The position numbers and the translations under genes are program-made. A model generated the notes under the pieces. It did not search any database and had not been told where the DNA came from. It saw only the letters and a list, made by a program, of their open reading frames with translations. Of a DNA stretch of 64,000 nucleotides, positions 22,926-33,084 are shown piece after piece. How positions within the stretch are numbered: position 1 is the stretch's first letter; each line of letters opens with the position of its first letter. Source of the stretch: Pleurotus djamor (taxonomy: Eukaryota > Basidiomycota > Agaricomycetes > Agaricales > Pleurotaceae); NCBI GenBank assembly GCA_029747585.1, contig JAPEVF010000039.1, forward strand, positions 31,701 through 95,700, read 5' to 3'.

Positions 22926-23391
22926 ACCGCGTTCTAGTGTCATGAACCATGGACCAATGGCCTCACGCTCGATGCAACGACGCCAACATTCCTTCTATTG
23001 GCAAGATATATGTATGCAAAGATGTGTTTCTAGGTGATTGTCAGTATACATGGACAGAGAGGGGAGAGAAATTACAAAATCCGAATCCACAAATAATAAC
23101 CAAGACCATGATTTCTATACACTAAAAAGACAGCCACGAAAAAGTGTGTATGCAAGTAGGCGGCCTACCCAAAATAATAAAACCGAGAAGAGGATAAAGG
23201 GGGAGAAAGTATATAAGTATAGGCTACAAAGACAGTACAGGTGAGTAACGTTAAAAAGTCGTCAGTAGTGCGCTGTGATATGTATGTCACTGGGGCGATG
23301 CGATGCGTGCAGTGTGGTACGTGATAATGCCGAAGAACCGAGCGAGGTGCAACGAACGAAATACAAGGGATGCGTGGGTTCATAAGGTCAT
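22926..23391. other. Intergenic region between PIF1 promoter and GH16 3' end
   Basis: About 470 bp, A-rich between 23040 and 23230. Short open frames here have no recognisable homology. It probably holds the GH16 3' untranslated region. Confidence 0.4.
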
Positions 23392-25109
23392 TCAAGAAGA
23401 TTGATAGATCTTCACGCTGCGGACTTCCCAATCTACAAGGAATCCAAATGTCAACATTGTAATTGCATTGACAACGCAAAGACAAGACTCACAAGCTTGG
23501 CTGAAGGACGCGCCATTAGCTCGGACGAATGCTTCGCATGTCGAGAAACCAGTCCGTTGTGCGCAGCTTTGTTCTTGACCAGGTACGCCAGCGGCGTTCC
23601 AGACACCACCAGCCCAGTCACCGCTAGAGTAATGCATTCAGTAGTGCATAAAAGGAACAAAGGGGCCGGACGTACCACAAGGTGTTCGTGAAGATGAGGT
23701 GATGATCTTTGAAGAAGCGGAAGGGGTCACAACCTGACGAAGGAAACCTTGCTTGGGGAAGACCCCAACCGGAGGGCTGAGGAGCTTCGGCGGTGATATC
23801 TGCAGGTATAGATCCTCGAGGGAAGAAGTATACCGCAATACCATCCTCATCCCAAAGCACTGGGAATGACTTGCGTTAGGTACGAAGACTAAGATGGAAG
23901 AAGAGTCGTTAACGTACTAGCATAAACACCACCACCCGCACGATTGAATCCAGAACCGAACGAATTGCTGGTGGGTGCTCGAATACCACATCCTTCATTA
24001 CTGGTGTCTGACACTCCACATTCTTGCTTGGAAACCAAAGAGCCAGATATCCTCAGCGAAGATGAGTCTCGTGTTGGGATATTACAACCAGACGAAGTGT
24101 GAAGCGTGATTTGGTTATTAGTGTAATCATGAACACCTTCGACGATGTCGATTTCACCACCGTTGGGCCAGTTGGGACCTAGGATACATCATATTAGTTC
24201 GCGTATAGACCAAAAGGGAACAGTTACTTACCATTACTCCAGAAGGCGCTGAGGAAAAAATACTGAGGTGAGCACCACGATCAAAACGGCCACATCGAAA
24301 TACTCACGGCCAAGTTCCACAACCTGTCGGCATGTGCACAGCATCGAGAACGAAGATACCACCATTCCAGAGTGAACGAGTGGTGATTCGAATACCCATC
24401 CTATTACCAGAGACGGTCGGAGTGGTATCAATGCCCATAATGGCGTTTCCAGCATTGTTGATACCGACTATACCAGCAGACCGCTTTATGATTGATTGAG
24501 TTAGAAGCTTGGATGATAGAAAAGATTGAAACTCACTCCGGTATTTTGATCAACGTACTGAACGATGCCTTGATTCCAAGAATCGTTGAGGGATGCCGTC
24601 AAGACGGTGCAGCGGAAACACTCACCATTGGTAGGGTCTCCAGCAGTGAAGAAATCGAAGCCATTGAAGAAATCGCTGCCTTCGTGGGATTCAGCAAGCC
24701 GCCAGGGCGAAGGTGGGACGTTGGTTGAGGCAGGAGNNNTGGCCGTTGGTCTTCTCGTAGAGCTGCCCCTCGAGCTGGTCGGGGGGACATACGTACCGTT
24801 TCCCGGATTGATCACACCCCCGCCGCCATTCCCATTCCCATCGTTCCCGACAGGACCGCCTTGGCCTTGACTCAGACCAGAATTCCCAGGGCCAGCAACA
24901 CAATACACGCCTCGTTTCATCAAAACTCTTCCTGAAGAGCGCTGGGGCGGTGGAGGAGTGCCGAATGCGACACGGAGGTCGTCAGCAAGACCCTTGCTTC
25001 GTCTGAGCGCGAATCGATGGGCACGTTCCAAGACGGCACGAGGCCCGGCAACGGTCAGAGAGGCTTGGATAATGAGAAGAACGAGGCAAATGGGAAACCG
25101 GTAAAACAT
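23392..25109 (-). CDS. Secreted glycoside hydrolase family 16 (endo-beta-1,3(4)-glucanase type)
   Basis: Starts at 25109 with a signal peptide (MFYRFPICLVLLIIQASLTV). A Gly/Ser/Pro-rich linker of about 100 residues follows, then the GH16 fold. Family landmarks are FFNGFDFFTAGDPTNG, NAIMGIDTTPTVSGNRMGIR, the catalytic NGGEIDIVEG (nucleophile and acid/base Glu in ExDxxE) and CDWAGGVWN near the C-terminus. It has several short introns and ends in VKIYQSS. GH16 enzymes of this group cleave or remodel beta-1,3/1,6-glucans of the fungal wall. A three-N run at 24737-24739 leaves the linker sequence uncertain. No transmembrane or GPI segment was seen after the domain, so it is probably secreted into the wall or medium. 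Confidence 0.92.
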
Positions 25110-25500
25110 TGCGGGAGGTTTGATAGTGACGACGGGGGGNCAAGTAGATGTCGAAAGGGTAATGAGTGGCGAATCAAGTCCTGGGCTCAACCGAGGACGA
25201 TTCGAATGATGTNTAGCAAGCGGGGGATTGGGCTGGCTTGAGGGGGGAAAGGTGTGTATCGCGCAGGAGTTGTGGGGTTGAATATATCAATACGAAGAGC
25301 ACAGGGCGAAGTCGTTCCGTCCAGCCGTCGAAGGTGAGGAGGTGATATTGAGTGAAAGTGGCTGATCAAATATCGAAATGCACGAGGCCAGGGCCGCAAA
25401 GAGAGAGAAAGGTCGTAAATGAGGATTTAAAACGGGACGGGAGGGGATGATGGTGGTATGAAAGAAAGAAGGATGGAGAGGAGAAGGAAGGGAGGAAAAT

Positions 25501-25602
25501 CTGACCTAGTCCGTCGGTGACGAGGCTCTTGAAGAGATTTTCGGGGTCAAAGCCATTACGCCTGGCGGATTTCAAGCTCCGCGATCCATTCACAACAGCC
25601 AT
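25501..25602 (-). CDS. Possible orphan 5' exon
   Basis: MAVVNGSRSLKSARRNGFDP with a good start context (CTGAG before ATG) runs 34 codons to a GTCAGA donor at about 25500. I cannot find the exon it should join, and the downstream GH16 already has a convincing start. It could be an alternative upstream exon of that gene or chance. Confidence 0.2.
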
Positions 25603-26815
25603 CTCAGACGCCTCGTGGCTACCGCTCCTCCTTGGGTCTTGGAATATTCAGTAAACCTCTCTGGCTGTGTGTGTCCTCGAGCACACCGTGCTCATGCAGC
25701 CCAAATTACTTTGCTCACTTAGAGTGCTCGAAGCTCACTTCCAGCTGTGCTTGGTGTTACTATTAATCTTATCATATTACCAAGTGGCGACCTCGACAGC
25801 GCGTATTGTTGTCCTTTATCGCTACTAGCGACGTGGCGGACAGGCTTCCCAGCTCGCCTTTTCGTTGTCTTGACCACTGCATCGCCAATCCCCCTCCGTC
25901 TATCTCCCGGCTTTCCCGAAATTCGCATCAGCTCGTTTGAGAGACTCACCGCCCGCTTGCCTCGTGTTCTTGGGTTCTCACAATCCTTGGCTCTCCGTTC
26001 AGATGATTGCCTCACATCGCTGCAATATCCGATCGAGCTGGCGAAAACGCAACATTCAATCCTCGCTTCATCAGCCTGGTTGCCTTGATGTCTCCCAACC
26101 GACGCCGATATACACGATTGGCTGGCTATGAATCCCCTCCGACAAAGCTAGCTTGTGATCCGCTGAAGGTGTAATTGAGAAAAGCCTCCAGCGCAGTACA
26201 ACGCCACACCCATGGTCATCGACAGGGATTTATTCGAGAAAGTCTATACACAAAGGTTGCTTTATCCCTCTCCTGTGGAGCTCGTCGTTCAAACGTTCAC
26301 AATCGACATGATCGTCTCATTTGATGAGGCCGAGCACTGCTTGCATCAACAAGTAGAGTATAGGTTGTCATTGCATTGTTGCAAGTCATCTAGGTAGCGT
26401 GCGTAATAAACTATGGATCGTACGAGAGTGGAGTATAGAAGAAAAGTGAAGAAAGCAACCGCAAGCTCGTAGCAATCATAAAAAANGGATGAAGGGAAAT
26501 CGTAATCAATAATGTCTGCGTTTGTATACAGCTAAATTTCGTAGTAGGGCCCCAAAAAAACTAGATCTGACAAGCGCACTACATACGATACATGGGTTGG
26601 TGGTGACGGATTGTAAACATGAAATACGGGCGAGTTCGCTACTCAGCAGAGCGACGAACCGAAGGGCACAACAAGAGAAGAACGACTATAAGGTGTCCAA
26701 TCATCATCCCTACACGAGACGGCAAGAAAAATATAAGAGCGGGGGAAGAAGTCGAATCCCCGCGATAAAATAATAAGCAAAACGAATAGCACCCTGGTCA
26801 AGCGAACCGGCTGGA
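25603..26815. other. Intergenic region upstream of GH16 and downstream of VAC8
   Basis: 1.2 kb with no frame that resembles a known family. It becomes A-rich and low in coding character from 26400 to 26780. It should contain the VAC8 3' end region. No inverted or tandem repeat stood out. Confidence 0.45.
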
Positions 26816-29177
26816 TCATCGGTAAGAACCGCTAGCGAATGCTTCCCGTACACTCTTTCTTAGCTCTTCGTGCGCAGAGCTAGCGATCGAAGACCCAGGC
26901 TGCATATGAGACTGCGACGCGCTCGAAGGGATCATGGCGTCGGCATCGCCCTCGACGATTTCTATAATCCGTCTTCCAAGGAGGAGAATCTCACTCTGCC
27001 CATCCCCAGTCTCGGTGTCTTGGAACGACGCAGCACGCGAGTGATGCGATCCCGGTGTCCCGCCCGCCGATGATGTCTGCGACGGCGTCCGAGCGAGAGT
27101 CCGAATGTTCGGGAGCAACAAATTTGAGCTGCGGATGTTGCTGATCAGTTGTGGATCTGAGAGAGGGCGCCATCAATATCGATTGCAAAAAAATGAGGGT
27201 AGACGTAAAACTCACCGCCCGATTCCAAAAGCTGTACAATCGTCCACACTGCGATATGCTGGAAGGTAACATCATGGCTTGTAAGGAAGCGGTACAGATA
27301 TCTGTGTAATCCACCATCCGGCTTATCCCAAACATCATTGAACGCAGAGTAGTCTTCGCTGGACGTGCGCCCGTCTGTTGAAAATCATGAGATCATGGCG
27401 AAGTCCGAGACAATGCCCAACAAACATACCTTTCGACGACAAGTTACCCAGGGCCGCAGCGCTATTGCCTTGAACCTCCGAGCTCGGTGAATTGGTGAGA
27501 GGGATCAACACTTCACATATCCCCATCTCCAGAAGCTGTTGCTTTAGTTCGTCTGGACAAAGATGTACTCAGCAAAGAACGGGAAGAGGGAATGGAGTTC
27601 AGCTCACCGCTGAGGGCCAACACAGCAACACACGCAGTCATCTCGCTCTGAACATTCATGGGGACTTCTAAGACGAGATCTTTAATCGACTGCACAGCTC
27701 CAGCCTTCACGATCGCCGTCTTGTTCTTTTCCGAACTAGCCGCAAGATTTCGGAGCGTTGAGATGGCGTGACATTGGACTTCCTCATTGTCTTTGAATGA
27801 TAAAAGGTTGATAAGGGGTTGCAGGAAGCCGGATTCTATTATTGGAGACTCGTTCTGCGGGTGAATCGAGACGTTCCGAACGCAAGCCGCAGCGGAGAGG
27901 ATTAGAGGGAGATAACTCGACTGAAGGAGTCGGAGAAGAGATTGAAGACCGTCAGCCTTGACAATGTCGAGTTGGTATTTCTCGTCGCTTGCCAAGTTAC
28001 GAAGGGCGAGGGCAGCTTGACATTGAACCTTCAAGCTGGGACTGTCCATGAGGGCGACTAAGCTGGCAACCAGTTTCGGCTCGCTTTGCGCTAGTTTCTT
28101 GCGATTGTTGCCTAAAATAAGTGAGACATAAGTCACAACAGAAGATGGAAAGCTGCGTACCATCTACAGCGATGTTGCTGAGCGCAGTCGTACAGTAATA
28201 TTGTACATCGGTATCTGGGGAGTTGAGGAGGCTGACGAGAACGGGGATAGCACCGGCGTTGACTAGTTGTTGTCTATTCTCGTCTAGAAACAAGCTCAGA
28301 AGCCAGCTTAATCTTTCAAATTAGATTAAGACTCACCCGAATGCGTCATGTTGAGCAAAGCGCCCGTCGCATTTCTCTGGACTCTCATGTCCTTGGAACG
28401 CGCAAGCCTCGTGAGGGGGACTAGAGCGCCGGACTTCGCAATCTTCGTCTTGTTATCATCTACAGAGAAGCTAAGGGGTAGATTAAGGTATCGGAAGAAG
28501 CAACTTACCATGTGTTGCTAGGTTGGTGACGCAGCCCACTGCGTTGCATTGAACCTCTACGTTCGGACTGAGCATTTGACGAATCAGTGGTTCCAACCCG
28601 CCGAGTTTGACGATGAGGAGTTTGTTCTCGACTAAATGTTTGATGCACAAAGAGAGGTAATCGTTGAGGGCATGCGAACCAAGGATCGCAGCATATTTGA
28701 CTCACCATTGACTGCGAGGTTCCCCAGAGCAGCACTTGCAGCACGTTGCACCTCGGTATCATGACTCCCCAGCAAGAACAGTATTGGATCCAACGTGTCG
28801 CGCCCAACCGGTCGTACTTCCTTCTCCGTTATTTCTGCAAACGCCAAAGCGGCACTGCGTTGCAAGTCGACGTTGTCAGAAAAGGAGAGCGTCGTCAGTG
28901 CGTCNAGCGGAGGTCCTTCGAAGAAATTTGTAGTTGTCCTGTCTGTCGTCGTGGTCCCACTAAGTTCCCGTCGGAAATAAGTAATGGAGTAAGCTGAGAC
29001 ATACTCTCGAGGAATTGNAGAAGNTCAGCTACCGCTTCTCTCTCGTTCTCGAGNAGTAGCGGTTCNTAAGGTTGAGACTTGCGAGAGTGAACTGAAATAG
29101 AAACTGAGCCGAATGCACCAGAACAAGAGAGGTCTGGACTTGCAGCAAGACTCGCAGCAACTGCTGACATTACCCAT
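26816..29177 (-). CDS. VAC8: Vacuolar armadillo-repeat protein Vac8
   Basis: Near-complete match to the Vac8 pattern. The N-terminus [11 protein letters not shown] offers Gly2 for myristoylation and Cys for palmitoylation, as in yeast Vac8. LENEREAV is followed by about ten ARM repeats, including [67 protein letters not shown] and [19 protein letters not shown] Ser/Thr-rich C-terminus ends in FASGSYR. Vac8 tethers the vacuole for inheritance, nucleus-vacuole junctions and selective autophagy through Vac17, Nvj1 and Atg13. The gene has many short introns. The first begins with GCAAGT rather than GT; this choice alone keeps frame into [19 protein letters not shown] few N lie in exon 2. Divergent from the thioesterase gene. 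Confidence 0.95.
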
Positions 29178-29656
29178 GACTCCGATATAGTTAGTTCAAA
29201 AAAGGAGGGTGAAATGGATCAGAAGGCAATGGCGAGTTCGCTGAAGAGCGGGGGACGAGGACGTGGAGGAGGACGAGGAGGAAAAGTGAAGGAGTTCATT
29301 CATGCTTCCTTCGTATTGGTGGGAAATGCCGAAGTGTGTCAGTCACGTGCTGAATTTCTCACGTGCACAATAGGGACTGCGGAACGCGCTCATAGCTTGC
29401 CCCGCACTGCTTTCTGCACAACGTCGTCAATGATGATTTGCACATCATGCATAGGTTCGAAACTAAGGTCATTGAGGCCGTCAAAAGAGAAGACCACTAT
29501 TTCTCAACGCAGCAACCGCAGCAAACGTCGATACATAGCCTACACAAAACTGCGGTCGCTCTTCAGATCCTCATTGCAGCAATTGTNNNNGCTCAGGTTC
29601 AAATAAAGGCGCGATNTGACGAAGACATAGAGGCACCACAAACTTGAAGTACTACA
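29178..29656. promoter_or_regulatory. Shared promoter region of VAC8 and the acyl-protein thioesterase gene
   Basis: 479 bp separate the two divergent start codons. It contains a purine-rich stretch (GGACGAGGACGTGGAGGAGG near 29250) and two CACGTG-type or near E-box cores (TCACGTGC at 29343 and 29359). N runs at 29587-29590 limit reading. No gene is supported inside. Confidence 0.45.
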
Positions 29657-30499
29657 ATGGAATCGCTCCTTCCTTACGAAACAATTCTGCCACGTAACAG
29701 ACATACTGCTACGGTCATCTTTCTTCACGTACGTATCTTCATCCAATGATTGACGTCATTGCATAGTGCTGATGTATCAACAGGGACTCGGTCACTCGAA
29801 TGCGACCTGGAGAGCTGCAATGGCTGAGGCAATCGCACCTCGCCTGCCTCACGCGTTATGGATCTTTCCACAAGCGTGAGTCAACCTGATGCCTAAATTC
29901 CCAGTAGACGACCAGTAACTTTTTAACCCTTCCGAACAGGCCTCTGCGGTATGTGAAGAGGGATAGGCAAGACCGGACGGCATGGTTCAGCATCGANTCG
30001 CTTCCGCCTCACCCACGCGATTTTGATGAATCGGGCATAGCCGAGTCGATGTCTTCCATAGAGAGGATCATCCTCTCACAGGTGCACTCCGGGATCGACC
30101 CGAAGCGCATAGTTTTGGCTGGGTTCAGCCAAGGCGCCGCCATTAGTATGCTCACAGCGTTCACGTCGTTGCATGACCTCGGAGGAGTCGCNTGTCTCTC
30201 CGGCTGGCTTCCCAGCCAAGTTGCGTCGGTCAGTGATCTACAACACTCCCCAGTATTCTGGTACTCACCTTCCATAGTTGATGTATTCCACCCCAACGAT
30301 GCCAATCTTATGGTGTCACGGCACTGAAGACACCGAAATNCCGATTTCGATGGCTCACGCGGCGTTGAACATGNTAACAACATCATTCAACGTTCCGGGA
30401 CAGCAAATAGNATTCCGAACATACCAATCTCTGAGCCACAANCTCTGCGATCAAGAATTGCATGATTTTGGATCATGGCTCCGACGTATCGTCGGTTGA
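29657..30499 (+). CDS. Acyl-protein thioesterase / lysophospholipase (APT1-like), frame break near 30290
   Basis: Exons begin MESLLPYETILPR...TVIFLH, then GLGHSNATWRAAMAEAI, FPQA/PLRYV and the long last exon. The alpha/beta-hydrolase nucleophile elbow is GFSQG, with the acid in WCHGTED and the His in SLSH, the order seen in LYPLA/APT1. These enzymes cleave palmitate from S-acylated proteins and lysophospholipids. Near 30280-30300 the frame shifts by one between HSPVFWYSPSIVDVFH and PTMPILWCHG. The candidate intron there would be only 17-25 nt, so an indel is likelier. The region has many N, so a base-calling error is the simplest cause, but a pseudogene cannot be excluded. Confidence 0.85.
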
Positions 30500-30544
30500 A
30501 GCGTCCTAATTCCGGTTTCCTTCATTTAATATCAGGTTATCTGG

Positions 30545-31060
30545 CTTACCTAGATGGTTCGCACATGCAATATACCAGGGGCACGCAGTCGATCTTCGAT
30601 GTCCCCCAAAATCCTGACAGCATAGTGNTCTTGGATTCTAGAAGTTAATNTCCAATTTGCGACGATAGGTATCCACGTCCTTCAAGGTACATCGTCCTAT
30701 GGAGAGGTAAATGACTCACAGGCANTGCATTTCCCTGCTGTTCCTTGCTTTGTAGCTCTGCCCAAGCGTTTCAGTGGTCGGTCTGCGCTGAAAACATGTG
30801 GCCGTCCTCAAGAAAGCTGGAACGTCGATTATGTGAATATATGGGAGAGGACACAGTGAAGNGATCGGTGCGTCATTTCCCTGAAAGCCTATATGGTGAC
30901 TCGAAGACTCCAANGATTCAAGNAGGTGACTCATAGAAGGTGGCGANCTGGCGAAATGACGGTTAATTATAACATTNTGGGATAGGCGCGTGGACAAAGC
31001 GGAACATACCAGCTGCTTCCTTGGTCCCTCGCTACTTTCAGACATGCATGAGGCAGTGGC
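30545..31060 (-). CDS. Unidentified minus-strand gene or fragment
   Basis: Pieces on the minus strand look protein-like: SESSEGPRKQL near 31040, IDVPAFLRTA near 30820, and a terminal HYAVRILGDIEDRLRAPGIL ending HVRTI and a stop near 30550. I could not assemble a continuous model because of several N, and I recognise no family. It may be a small intron-rich gene convergent with the thioesterase gene. Confidence 0.3.
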
Positions 31061-31534
31061 GATAGGTTTGCACTCCGAGGGCGTCGAGGCCAGCGTTCTA
31101 TGTGATCATATAGGACTATGATGGCAGAAATCTACGTGTGCCACACCAGAGTGGTCACCGGCGATGGGGGGTGCTGATAGTAGATATTAAGGAGAGATGG
31201 GAGAGCCCAAGGTATATCTATGAGTTATCAGTGAACGTGGATGTGAAGTTTGTGAAGTGGTGGCACATTTCAAACCCAGCGAATAGCCACCTTCGATCCT
31301 CAAGGCCGTCCCAAAAAGGCAAGGTAGTTGGCGGGAGACGCTTTGACGAGACCGCCTGCCTCATGCCTGCCTTGAGGTGATATTAAAGCGGGGGTCTTGT
31401 TTGGAACATTGTTTTCCGCTAACTGAGCTCTGTCGTGGCCTGCGAAGTCAAAAAGACGGTTCCCGTCACTCAGCAATGCATCAACTCACATTTGACTCCA
31501 ACTCTTCATCGTCTGCTCAAACTTCTCTGGCCCA
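31061..31534. other. Upstream region of the HMG-box gene
   Basis: 474 bp. A continuous reading frame from 31377 runs into the HMG gene, but it bypasses the predicted intron and gives no recognisable N-terminus, so I treat it as non-coding upstream sequence. No clear regulatory motif was seen. Confidence 0.4.
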
Positions 31535-32831
31535 ATGCCTGCTACCAGAAACATCCCTATTCGTCGCTCTCGACGCCTATCTCAGCAAGAGCCAACGCGC
31601 TATAATGGTATGTACCCGCAATATCTCTTCACATATTTCACAAGATGCTCATATGTCATATTTTATAGAAGATGTCTGGGAGACTTTCCCGGTCGACTCT
31701 TCGGAAGATGGTTCTTGCTCGCCAGCTCCCAGCCTTCCCCCACTCGTATACCCCTCTATGTCGCCAGTCTCCCCTCTCGTATCCGAGGCCGACTCTTCCG
31801 ATGTGGTCACCCCCGTTGATACCCAACCCCCTCGCCCCTCTCATTCCAAGCGACGTGGGTCCGACCACATTCCTCGCCCCCCTAATGCCTTCATGATGTA
31901 CCGATCGTGGTTCTGTCTCCAGATCAAGAACGGTCCCAATGCGGAAAAGAACCACGCCGTCATCAGTTGCTCCGCTGCGCAGCGTTGGAGGAGTCTTCCC
32001 GACCACGAGAGGCGATACTTCCAAGATCTGGCAGACATCAAGAAGCAGGAGCACAGGCTTCGATATCCCGACTACAAATACGCTCCCAACTTTAGCCAGA
32101 AGGCCTCAGTCACCAAAAAGAAGGCTTCGTCTGGGGATGATGAAGATCACCAAGAGGANACTCGCCCCACTACCACTAGAACGGGCAGGGCAACGGGTCG
32201 NAAGCCCTACTCGAGGCAGCCTCGGCGCGCTCGGGTNCCGAGTCCCAGTCCTCACATCAAGTCAGAGTCTCCCTTCATCTCCCCAGCCCTCTTCCTCCCT
32301 TCCCCTCACGAAGATGAGTTCAATCCCCTCGAGGCCATCTCCCCATTGGACATCAATACCGANGTTCAACCTGAGGTACGCTCNNTTAATCATTCTACCA
32401 CNTCAATAGTCGCTCATGANATCGATCAGCCTGTCTTCGTTCAAGATACTCCAGTTCTGAACCCTGGTATCATCGAAGCTGGATTCAAGAGCTTCCTCCA
32501 CCCTTCCGTCTCCGCCATCTGTCTCGCTGACAGCCCCAAGTCTACGTTAGGTCAAGTTGAAACCGCCTTCAACTACACCGCCGAGAAACCTGGCGAGTCG
32601 GGATGTACATCCGTTGACGGCGCCTTCAACGGTCTCACCTTTCCGCGATCCTTCGGAGTCCCTCAGCCCGAGCCTAGCCAACCCATGGAACACTCGGATA
32701 TCTTCGACTGGGTTCGCTTCTTCAATGAGTACTCAACCCCGACCGAAGACTTTCGGCCTCAACCCGAACCGTGGGGGTCCGGAGTCTATGGCAACGGACT
32801 CGCCCAACTCTTCCCTTCGTACCCATGCTAA
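31535..32831 (+). CDS. HMG-box transcription factor (MATA/Ste11-like HMG)
   Basis: Two exons (31535-31607, 31669-32831) give a 411-aa protein starting MPATRNIPIRRSRRLSQQEP. Splicing at GTATGT/ATAG restores frame into EDVWETFPVD. The HMG box begins HIPRPPNAFMMYRSWFCLQI and includes NAEKNHAVISCSAAQRWRSL, then ERRYFQDLADIKKQEHRLRY. The RPPNAFMMYR core and sequence-specific subtype are those of fungal mating/differentiation HMG factors (Ste11, Prf1, MATA_HMG). The C-terminal half is Ser/Pro-rich, probably an activation region, and ends in FPSYPC. No homeodomain or pheromone gene is nearby, so this is not evidence for the mating locus. The target genes are unknown. Confidence 0.9.
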
Positions 32832-33084
32832 ACATTATCTATACATTTTCTCTCTGATTCACGACTACGTTACGCTTCACATCATGCCTTGTATGTTTTC
32901 TTTTCGTTTCCTGCTTCGCTTGTGCTCTCTCTCGTGTTCGCTTGTCGCGCCTCATCTCGTCTTCGTCTTTTTGTCTTCTCTCCTTCCCTCTCCACGCCAT
33001 CTCCTGCTATATGTTGTCATTCATATCATCCACCTTGATGGTTGTAACTCTGTATACCTCAATATCGATNCAAGACTGTATCTA

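Noticed and set aside
31377..31534. 5' extension of the HMG gene as one continuous exon
   Set aside because: It ignores a clear GTATGT...ATAG intron; splicing from the ATG at 31535 gives a basic, protein-like N-terminus and correct phase.
31535..32831. Mating-type locus
   Set aside because: Only an HMG-box gene is present; basidiomycete mating loci are defined by homeodomain pairs or pheromone/receptor genes, none of which occur here.
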